6,013 nt of DNA from Pseudomonadota bacterium (GTDB lineage Bacteria > Bdellovibrionota > Bdellovibrionia > Bdellovibrionales > JAEYZS01). The stretch is from positions 1 through 6,013 of the forward strand of contig JAEYZS010000005.1 of the NCBI GenBank assembly GCA_023427925.1, written 5' to 3'. The notes under the pieces were generated by a model that ran no database searches, had not been told where the DNA came from, and saw nothing but the letters and a program-made list of their open reading frames with translations. This document shows positions 1-4,966 of this stretch, piece after piece; the first letter of the stretch is position 1; each line of letters starts with the position of its first letter. A program made the position numbers and the translations under genes.

Positions 1-1
1 G

Positions 2-361
2 CCGGTAAGTATCCCACATACAGAGATGGCGTCACTCAATGAGCAGTCTGTAGCAGATGCGCCTGTACAAAATAATGAATCAACGCCTGCAGTAGAAAAG
101 AACGAAAGAGCTCCATCAAATCAGCAAAAAGCTCCAGCTGAGGCAACGCCGGGTTCAGTTCTAAATGAGATGGGTGAAGATGCGGCTGCACCAGTCGTGA
201 GTGATAGTGGAACGGCGAGTGCTCCACCACCATCACAAGTACCAGCGGGAAGTCAGCCAGCACCGTGCCCCAATGGGCAATGTGGTTTACCAACGGCAAT
301 TGATCCGACTTTAACTAACGGGAAAACAAACATAATTATTAACTTACAACCCAACAACTAA
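2..361 (+). CDS. C-terminal part of an Ala/Pro/Gln-rich protein (5' partial)
   Basis: The reading frame is open from the left edge, so the ATG at 26 is probably an internal methionine and the gene probably starts upstream; it ends with TAA at 359-361. The visible part (about 119 residues) is low-complexity and rich in Ala, Pro, Gln, Ser, Asn and Glu, as in flexible linkers or tails of envelope proteins. Near the end are two close cysteines in CPNGQC, followed by a hydrophobic patch NIIINL and the C-terminus QPNN. No catalytic motif or known domain is visible, and I do not recognise the family. The next gene starts 27 bases downstream on the same strand with no terminator between, so the two are probably cotranscribed and may work together at the envelope. 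If the true start is instead at 26, the product would be a 111-residue protein with no signal peptide, which seems less likely. Confidence 0.7.
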   Translation, partial: PVSIPHTEMASLNEQSVADAPVQNNESTPAVEKNERAPSNQQKAPAEATPGSVLNEMGEDAAAPVVSDSGTASAPPPSQVPAGSQPAPCPNGQCGLPTAIDPTLTNGKTNIIINLQPNN

Positions 362-375
362 AAACTTCAATCGTT

Positions 376-383
376 AGAGGAAG
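376..383 (+). promoter_or_regulatory. Ribosome binding site for the TPR-barrel gene
   Basis: AGAGGAAG lies five bases before the GTG at 389. This strong purine-rich Shine-Dalgarno match supports the GTG start, which is directly followed by a good signal peptide. Confidence 0.7.
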
Positions 384-388
384 CAGCA

Positions 389-2482
389 GTGAGAAAACAT
401 CTTTTGATTCTTTTTGTATTAATGGTGGCGATACCATCGTTCGCACAAAAAACAAAAATTAGAAAAAAGCGTGCTGAGTTTGACTCTCAGAAAGCTGTTC
501 AAGTGAAATATGGCAGTTCGCTTTGGAATAAAAACTCTGATCAAATTGACAGTGGTGTGGTTATTTTAAGAGACGGAAAGAGTGGAAAGACGATGCAGGT
601 CTTGCTCGAAGAAACGGCTCCTGACTCAGCTATTTTTTCTGGAACATATTCGATCAACTGGAGTGGAGAATCGATCAAGCCTGAAGTTTACGTTCTAAAC
701 GTCGATGATCTTGTTGAAGAAAAAGAACTTAAAAGAATTTTAGAGGATATTGTTGCTGGGAAGCTTGCACGGAAGCCACTCTTTTATAGAAAGAACGAAG
801 TAGGTTTGCAAACTTTAGAGGTCTTCGAAAGCAAAGCGCAAGCTGAAGAAGCTCTAGCTCTGATTAGGTCTCAAAGTATGAGCATCCCACGTTTGGACGT
901 TTCGTCTGTCACTTCAAAAGATTATAGTGCCGCGAAGGCCGTCATGGATACTCAAGAGCTAGCTAAATTTGCAGAAGAGAACGAAGCAAGACGTCGTGAA
1001 GTTCAAAAGAGACTTGTAGATCGATTCAGACTAGAAAGAACTGAGAAACAAAAAATAGAAAACCAGAGAAAAGAATTTGAACGACTTCAAAAAGAAGCCC
1101 AAGAAAAGCGTCTTGCCGATGCAACTCAATTTGCAGAATCAGCATTGGATTTCTATCGAGCGGGACAATACAGCCAAGCCGAAGAATATTTTAGAAAGAG
1201 CTTTAGATTAAATCCTTATGACACAAAATACTACTTTCAGTATGGAATGAGCTTATATAAAGGCGGTAAATTTAGTGACGCCGTAATTGTATTTAATATT
1301 GCTAAAGAAAATAAGGATTACGAAAAAGAATCAATGTATTACACAGGTCTTTCTTTATACGAATTAAAAGAATATGAGACGGCTTTTGGTGTTTTTTCTA
1401 ATCTCAAGAAAACCAAAGACGAAAAACTTGCCCCTCTAGCGAGTTTTTACTCGGGACTTATTTATTATGATCAAAAAGCGTATGAAAAGGCAAAACCTGA
1501 GTTTGAAGAAGTCTTAGATACTTCCAAGGATCCAAAACTTGATTCTAGAGCTGAAACTTATATCGAAAATATCAGCCAACTAATACACTTCGCACGCAAT
1601 AAAGCAAAAAAGATATTTCTCACGGGTTCATTTGGAGCTATGTACGACTCAAATGTATTACAACAAAGTGATTCAAGCTCTGATCAAGGGAGCGCCTCCG
1701 AAGAAGATAGTCTTCGATATATACTTGGCTTAGGTGCATATTATCGACCTATTTTCACAAAGGCCTACGAGTTAGGAGTTCGCGCAAGGTCTGATTACAT
1801 CTATACACAAAATGAAAACGCAACAGATTATGATCCTTGGTCGATTCAAGTGAGTACACCATTTTCTTATAAAACGGCGTTATTTGATAAATCATTTAAA
1901 CTGGATATCAAGCCCGGATATGAATTGCTTTACTTAGGACAAGAAGCTGCTACGGGCGATCCTAAAAAGACACTCAAAGGATATTATCTTGATGTCACAA
2001 ATACATTTATTATGAGTAACAGTTGGTTTACGACATTTACAGTTGGTTTTCGTAAAGACGATTTCTTCGATACACCGGATAGAAATGCAAAAAAAATATC
2101 ATTCAAGTGGACCAACATGCTATTTATCAATGAGGCTAATACGAAAGGATTTTTACTGGATGTAGGCCATACGACATCGGATACAACATCTGATTCTTTT
2201 GCTACGAAACGATACGACTTGAGTGTTCTTTACATCAGCCCGGTATTTAAAGATAAGTATACTTTTGCGGGAGGCTTGGGTACCTATCTTTTGGATTATA
2301 AAGACAGTGCAAAAGAAAATGACTTCAATAAAACAGTGAATCTCACTCTTACTCGTCAACTTAAACCATGGTTAAGCGGAACGTTGTTGGGAACTTACGT
2401 GATGAACGATTCCGATACTCCATCTCAGGATTACAATAAGTGGACCCTCGGAATCGTATTTACAGCCGAATACGGGTTCTGA
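389..2482 (+). CDS. Exported TPR protein with C-terminal outer-membrane beta-barrel
   Basis: Starts with GTG and ends with the tandem stops TGA TAA. Residues 1-19 are a Sec signal peptide (MRKH, a hydrophobic core, then SFA before Gln20). Residues about 35-165 form a mixed alpha/beta domain I do not recognise. Residues about 187-245 are highly charged (RRREVQKRL, EKQKIENQRKEFERLQ) and probably a coiled-coil rod. About four TPR-like helix pairs follow (near 246-278, 279-312, 313-346 and 349-381; for example the segment ending in FRLNPYD). From about 405 to 697 there are alternating aromatic/polar strands separated by polar loops (such as the Ser/Asp/Glu-rich loop near 425-440), ending in FTAEYGF with a terminal Phe, typical of a BAM-inserted barrel. 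The periplasmic-TPR-plus-barrel plan is known from polysaccharide exporters such as PgaA, from SLAM proteins and from some surface or motility machines; which applies here is undecided. Probably cotranscribed with the preceding Pro/Ala-rich gene. Confidence 0.8.
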   Translation: MRKHLLILFVLMVAIPSFAQKTKIRKKRAEFDSQKAVQVKYGSSLWNKNSDQIDSGVVILRDGKSGKTMQVLLEETAPDSAIFSGTYSINWSGESIKPEVYVLNVDDLVEEKELKRILEDIVAGKLARKPLFYRKNEVGLQTLEVFESKAQAEEALALIRSQSMSIPRLDVSSVTSKDYSAAKAVMDTQELAKFAEENEARRREVQKRLVDRFRLERTEKQKIENQRKEFERLQKEAQEKRLADATQFAESALDFYRAGQYSQAEEYFRKSFRLNPYDTKYYFQYGMSLYKGGKFSDAVIVFNIAKENKDYEKESMYYTGLSLYELKEYETAFGVFSNLKKTKDEKLAPLASFYSGLIYYDQKAYEKAKPEFEEVLDTSKDPKLDSRAETYIENISQLIHFARNKAKKIFLTGSFGAMYDSNVLQQSDSSSDQGSASEEDSLRYILGLGAYYRPIFTKAYELGVRARSDYIYTQNENATDYDPWSIQVSTPFSYKTALFDKSFKLDIKPGYELLYLGQEAATGDPKKTLKGYYLDVTNTFIMSNSWFTTFTVGFRKDDFFDTPDRNAKKISFKWTNMLFINEANTKGFLLDVGHTTSDTTSDSFATKRYDLSVLYISPVFKDKYTFAGGLGTYLLDYKDSAKENDFNKTVNLTLTRQLKPWLSGTLLGTYVMNDSDTPSQDYNKWTLGIVFTAEYGF

Positions 2483-2515
2483 TAACCAGGAATAAAAGTC
2501 AGCAAATAGACAAGT
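2483..2515. other. Short convergent intergenic gap, no terminator seen
   Basis: The TPR-barrel gene and the secreted-protein gene converge with only 33 bases between their stops. I find no GC-rich hairpin followed by a T-run on either strand, so termination is either Rho-dependent or lies inside the opposing gene. Confidence 0.5.
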
Positions 2516-3202
2516 TTACTTTTTCTTTGCGTGGAATTTGAAAGGTAAAACTTCGCTAAGTCTTTCTCCGATATTGATACCTCGACACGATATTCCAAAC
2601 TGGTTATTAGAGTTTTGGTCTTTTATAAGGAAGCTAGCGACCTGGTAGTTGTTAATAATATCAGCAGCAGATAGATTTAGACTTACTCCTACCTTAAGTA
2701 ATTCTTCATTTAGGCTTTTCAGAGTTTTAATTTTGTCTTGATCGTATTGTCCCCCAGCTTCTTCTATGAGTGACCGTGCTAGATTTCCGAACCCGTGAGT
2801 ATTTTGAAGTAAAACAGCATCTGATCTTTGAATAAGAACTCCATACTGAATTGCTTCGTCTTTGATTTCTTCCAGTGACTGATATTCGTCCATCAGAGAG
2901 CTTAGACCTATTGCACCGAACAAGAGATGTGCTGCAATCTCCTGCAGTATCTTATTCGATACTTGAGGACTGTTTACGTTAACTAAAGTAGCTCCTTTTT
3001 GCAGTATTATATCGTTCTTGCTGGCTACTGTACCCACGGAACAAGTGGGGCTAATTCTTATTTCTTGCTGACCTGCTTTTAAAACAAGATCTTTTTCAAC
3101 GGTATAAACTATGTCATCCGAGTAAGACTCAGAAGCCGAGGCAATTCTTGAAAAACCTAGGCCCATCATAATAAGTCCGATAATAACTAAGATTTTTGAC
3201 AT
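2516..3202 (-). CDS. Secreted protein of unknown function, 228 residues
   Basis: The ATG at 3202 is preceded by AGGAGT with six-base spacing, a strong start. Residues 1-23 are a signal peptide (MSK, hydrophobic Ile/Leu/Met/Gly core, then ASA before Ser24), with no lipobox cysteine, so the product should be soluble in the periplasm or beyond. The mature part starts with a probable beta-rich stretch (30-75), continues with mainly helical, amphipathic segments (about 80-195) and ends in a basic tail, HAKKK. It has two cysteines in the mature chain, Cys54 and Cys206, which could form a disulfide linking the two ends. No enzyme motif or known family is recognised. It stands alone between a converging gene and the phosphatase gene, and has its own candidate sigma-54 promoter in the 116-base gap upstream. 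Confidence 0.8.
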   Translation of the reverse strand: MSKILVIIGLIMMGLGFSRIASASESYSDDIVYTVEKDLVLKAGQQEIRISPTCSVGTVASKNDIILQKGATLVNVNSPQVSNKILQEIAAHLLFGAIGLSSLMDEYQSLEEIKDEAIQYGVLIQRSDAVLLQNTHGFGNLARSLIEEAGGQYDQDKIKTLKSLNEELLKVGVSLNLSAADIINNYQVASFLIKDQNSNNQFGISCRGINIGERLSEVLPFKFHAKKK

Positions 3203-3208
3203 AATCGT

Positions 3209-3214
3209 ACTCCT
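3209..3214 (-). promoter_or_regulatory. Ribosome binding site of the secreted-protein gene
   Basis: On the minus strand AGGAGT ends six bases before the ATG at 3202, which fixes the start just before the signal peptide. Confidence 0.7.
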
Positions 3215-3263
3215 GTTTAACTTTTGAACAAAAAGCCGCTGAGCGTGACCTTAAAACAGAACA

Positions 3264-3303
3264 CAATCGCGCTTTCTGAAACCTGTTACTGATAGTGCGA
3301 TTG
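3264..3303. repeat. Imperfect inverted repeat, 10-bp arms, 20-base loop
   Basis: CAATCGCGCT at 3264-3273 faces AGTGCGATTG at 3294-3303; nine of ten positions are complementary, seven of them contiguous. In plus-strand RNA the odd pair would be a G-U wobble, in minus-strand RNA an A-C mismatch. The right arm overlaps the -12 part of the candidate sigma-54 promoter. It could be an operator, or a hairpin formed only in transcripts reading through from the phosphatase gene; on the minus strand it is followed by a loose T-rich stretch (TGTTCTGTTTT), weak for an intrinsic terminator. Confidence 0.45.
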
Positions 3304-3311
3304 ATATGCCA
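3296..3311 (-). promoter_or_regulatory. Candidate sigma-54 (-24/-12) promoter for the secreted-protein gene
   Basis: The minus strand reads TGGCATATCAATCGCA. Against the established sigma-54 consensus (TGGCAC, five bases, TTGCA) the -24 box matches TGGCAY, the -12 box differs only in one T (TCGCA), and the GG and GC dinucleotides are separated by exactly ten bases. A pyrimidine precedes TGG, as in the extended consensus. It begins eight bases beyond the phosphatase stop and would start transcription near 3285, giving a leader of about 80 bases before the ATG at 3202. No convincing -35/-10 pair was found in the same gap, and a sigma-54 activator is encoded in this window. Confidence 0.55.
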
Positions 3312-3318
3312 GATAGGT

Positions 3319-3852
3319 TTATAGATGCTTTTTTATGAAATTAGCGCAATCAAGTAGATCTTGAGCTACGTATTCCGGCGGAGTAAAATTAGATTTTGAA
3401 GGATCCTCTTTACTTGTAGTTAGCAAGATTGAGCGTGCACCTGCGGCGTGACCGGCTTCGACATCTATCATCTTATCACCAATCATCCAGCTGTTTTTGA
3501 AATCAACTCCGAACTCCTTTCCTGCTTCTAATAACATGCCAGGGTTCGGCTTTCTCATTGGATGATTTGAGTCAGTCATATAAGGAGCGTAATAAAACTT
3601 TTCGATCTGAATCCCGTGATTATTACAAGCTTCACCAATACTGCGATGGATTTCATGAAGAATTTCAAGCGTGACCTTTCCCCGTGGAACTCCTGACTGA
3701 TTAGTCGCGACGTAGAGTTTAAATCCCATTTCCACGAAGGATTTTAATCCTTGAATGGCATTTGGTAAGAACTCGATTTGATCTGGATCATTGAGATAAA
3801 CTTTATCTACGATGATAGTTCCATCACGATCAAGGAAAACGGACTTATTCAT
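3319..3852 (-). CDS. gmhB: HAD-family histidinol/heptose-bisphosphate phosphatase (GmhB-like)
   Basis: Cytoplasmic HAD phosphatase, probably removing the 7-phosphate of D-glycero-D-manno-heptose 1,7-bisphosphate in ADP-heptose synthesis for lipopolysaccharide. Numbered from the ATG at 3852 (177 residues, close to the usual 180-190): motif I FLDRDGT (nucleophile Asp8, acid/base Asp10), motif II VATNQSG (48-54), motif III Arg100-Lys101 in RKPNPGM, motif IV MIGDKMID (Asp126, Asp130) followed by AGHAAGA. Most GmhB and HisB-N proteins have a zinc loop with a Cys-x-His...Cys-x-Cys pattern just before the RKP motif; here that loop is short and has no cysteine, so substrate assignment is less certain. 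The frame stays open up to 3933, but the extra 27 residues would overlap the recombinase gene, do not resemble the family and precede the canonical MNKSVFLDRDG start. No clear Shine-Dalgarno precedes 3852; translation may be coupled to the recombinase gene, whose stop lies 22 bases upstream. Confidence 0.8.
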   Translation of the reverse strand: MNKSVFLDRDGTIIVDKVYLNDPDQIEFLPNAIQGLKSFVEMGFKLYVATNQSGVPRGKVTLEILHEIHRSIGEACNNHGIQIEKFYYAPYMTDSNHPMRKPNPGMLLEAGKEFGVDFKNSWMIGDKMIDVEAGHAAGARSILLTTSKEDPSKSNFTPPEYVAQDLLDCANFIKKHL

Positions 3853-3874
3853 ATATATAGAGATTATTAGAGAC

Positions 3875-4783
3875 TTACTTTTTAGACAAGGGATGGTGCG
3901 CCTCAAGAGTGCGTGCGAGGTGATTGATATCAAGATGCGTGTACTTTTGAGTGGCGGTCAGACTTTCGTGACCAAGGAGTTCTTGTATGGATCTTAAATC
4001 TGCGCCACTCATCAAGAGGTGAGTAGCGTAAGAATGTCTCAGAGCATGGGGGTTGATTCGTCTTGCAATACCTGCTCTTTTGCTCCAAGACTCGACAATA
4101 GAATATACTTTTCGCTGTGTGAGGTTTTCAAAAAGCATTTCTCCACTGTTTTTATACTTCTTAAGTATTCTGATTACTCCAGCAGGAAGAGCGATAAGCC
4201 TTTCTTTATTCCCTTTTCCAGTAACCAACAAAGTCTTACGCTTTAGATTGATTTGGGACCATGCTAAAGAAATGAGCTCTGAAACTCGCAATCCACAGCC
4301 ATACATTAGAGCAATCATCAGTTTTTCTTGCTGAAGCTGAAATGTTGGCTTTAATTCAATCGACTCATTCAATGCGCGAAATAAAGACAAAACCTCATCC
4401 ACGGAAAGATACTTCGGTAAAGCTGGGTTTACTTTGTTAGTATGTATGCGATGGGAAAGATCCTCTTCTATATATCTATTGTCATACGCCCACTTAAGGA
4501 AACTCTTTGCGCAGGCTATCTTCCGATTTTTCGAGGCTGGCTTGAGCTTGTTGAGGTTTGAAAAATTTTCACGAATCGCGATTAAAAGACTCTTTTCATC
4601 TAGTTTGCCCAATTTATAAGCAATACATTGATTATTAGATAAGTTATCTTGAATATAATCGACTGAAATATCGAAAAGCTGGCTTAAATCAGTAATATAT
4701 GATCTTAACGTGTGGGCAGAATACCCCTTGACATACTTGATGTGGTGGAGGTACTTCAAAACTGATTTTTGTAGGCTTTCCAT
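3875..4783 (-). CDS. xerC: Tyrosine recombinase of the XerC/XerD family
   Basis: Site-specific recombinase of 302 residues, the usual Xer length. Residues 1 to about 110 are the SAM-like core-binding domain (LQKSVLKYL, the YSAHTLRSY signature, then a helical region ending KSFLKWAY). Residues about 120-302 are the catalytic domain with every active-site residue: Arg166 in GCGLRVSEL, Lys190 in TGKGNKER, His246 and Arg249 in HALRHSYATHLL, His272 in LGHES and the nucleophile Tyr281 in QKYTHL. In the family it acts with a partner at the chromosomal dif site to resolve dimers; no dif-like site is visible here, and no integrase-type context, so a housekeeping role is likely. XerC versus XerD cannot be decided from one sequence. 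The ATG at 4783 has no Shine-Dalgarno; an in-frame stop at 4817-4819 leaves no better upstream start. Followed after 22 bases by the phosphatase gene, probably as one transcript. Confidence 0.9.
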   Translation of the reverse strand: MESLQKSVLKYLHHIKYVKGYSAHTLRSYITDLSQLFDISVDYIQDNLSNNQCIAYKLGKLDEKSLLIAIRENFSNLNKLKPASKNRKIACAKSFLKWAYDNRYIEEDLSHRIHTNKVNPALPKYLSVDEVLSLFRALNESIELKPTFQLQQEKLMIALMYGCGLRVSELISLAWSQINLKRKTLLVTGKGNKERLIALPAGVIRILKKYKNSGEMLFENLTQRKVYSIVESWSKRAGIARRINPHALRHSYATHLLMSGADLRSIQELLGHESLTATQKYTHLDINHLARTLEAHHPLSKK

Positions 4784-4870
4784 AATATTTTTTTTACGGT
4801 TGAGCTGCTTATTTATTTAAACATCTAAAATCACTTGTTTTTTAAATTAACGCTAGGTGTAAAATTTTTC

Positions 4871-4899
4871 TTGCATTAATTACAGCAGCCTGGTAAATT
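4871..4899 (+). promoter_or_regulatory. Possible sigma-70-type promoter of the activator gene
   Basis: TTGCAT at 4871 and TAAATT at 4894 are separated by 17 bases, but match the consensus at only three and four of six positions. It would start transcription near 4906, giving a leader of about 60 bases. In this AT-rich gap such a match could be chance. Confidence 0.3.
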
Positions 4900-4912
4900 G
4901 TGCCTCGTGTCA

Positions 4913-4931
4913 TGGACTGGTATTTAGTCCA
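4913..4931 (+). repeat. Short inverted repeat in the activator leader
   Basis: TGGACT and AGTCCA are perfect complements around a seven-base centre (GGTATTT). CTGG and CCAG within the same stretch offer an alternative pairing. It lies about 20 bases before the ribosome binding site and just after the possible promoter, so it could be an operator for autoregulation or a hairpin in the mRNA leader. It has no following T-run, so it is not an intrinsic terminator. Confidence 0.4.
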
Positions 4932-4952
4932 GACGAATAACGCTTAGCTCAA

Positions 4953-4959
4953 AAGGTGG
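4953..4959 (+). promoter_or_regulatory. Ribosome binding site of the sigma-54 activator gene
   Basis: AAGGTGG sits seven bases before the ATG at 4967 and supports that start, and hence the absence of a longer N-terminal domain. Confidence 0.65.
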
Positions 4960-4966
4960 TACGTAT

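Larger units (their letters stand above)
4784..4966. other. Divergent intergenic region between xerC and the sigma-54 activator
   Basis: This 183-base AT-rich gap must carry the promoters of both divergent genes. It contains an A8 run on the xerC strand (4788-4795) just before the xerC start, a possible sigma-70-type promoter for the rightward gene, and a short hairpin in that gene's leader. I found no sigma-54 box (GG, ten bases, GC) on either strand and no clear promoter for xerC. Confidence 0.6.

Noticed and set aside
36..299. Minus-strand open frame of 87 codons
   Set aside because: It is antisense to the Ala/Pro-rich gene; its His/Leu-rich composition is the mirror of that gene's codons and it has no support as a protein.
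2153..2359. Minus-strand open frame inside the barrel gene
   Set aside because: Antisense to the barrel coding region, with no domain, signal or ribosome binding site.
2512..2560. AAGTTTAC facing GTAAAACTT as a shared terminator for the converging genes
   Set aside because: AT-only arms with a bulge and a long loop give no credible terminator stem.
3230..3245. Small hairpin plus T-run on the minus strand (CGC TCA GCG, then GCTTTTT)
   Set aside because: The stem is only three base pairs, too weak for an intrinsic terminator, and it lies between the candidate promoter and the gene it would block.
3350..3364. TCAAG-TAGAT-CTTGA dyad upstream of the sigma-54 site, as an activator binding site
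   Set aside because: It lies inside the phosphatase coding region, is short, and does not resemble the dyad in the activator leader; likely chance.
3853..3933. Longer phosphatase reading frame starting at 3933
   Set aside because: The extra 27 residues lie mostly in the antepenultimate part of the recombinase gene, have no family resemblance and precede the canonical MNKSVFLDRDG start of this HAD family.
3812..4619. Several short plus-strand frames opposite the recombinase and phosphatase genes
   Set aside because: All overlap well-supported genes with complete catalytic motifs, and their products look random.
4801..4951. TGAGCT at 4801 facing AGCTCA at 4946 as a looping operator pair
   Set aside because: Six-base words 140 bases apart are expected by chance in a gap of this size.
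4784..4966. A dif or attachment site beside the recombinase gene
   Set aside because: I could not find two 11-base half-sites with the usual Xer-type core, and no integrated element is present.
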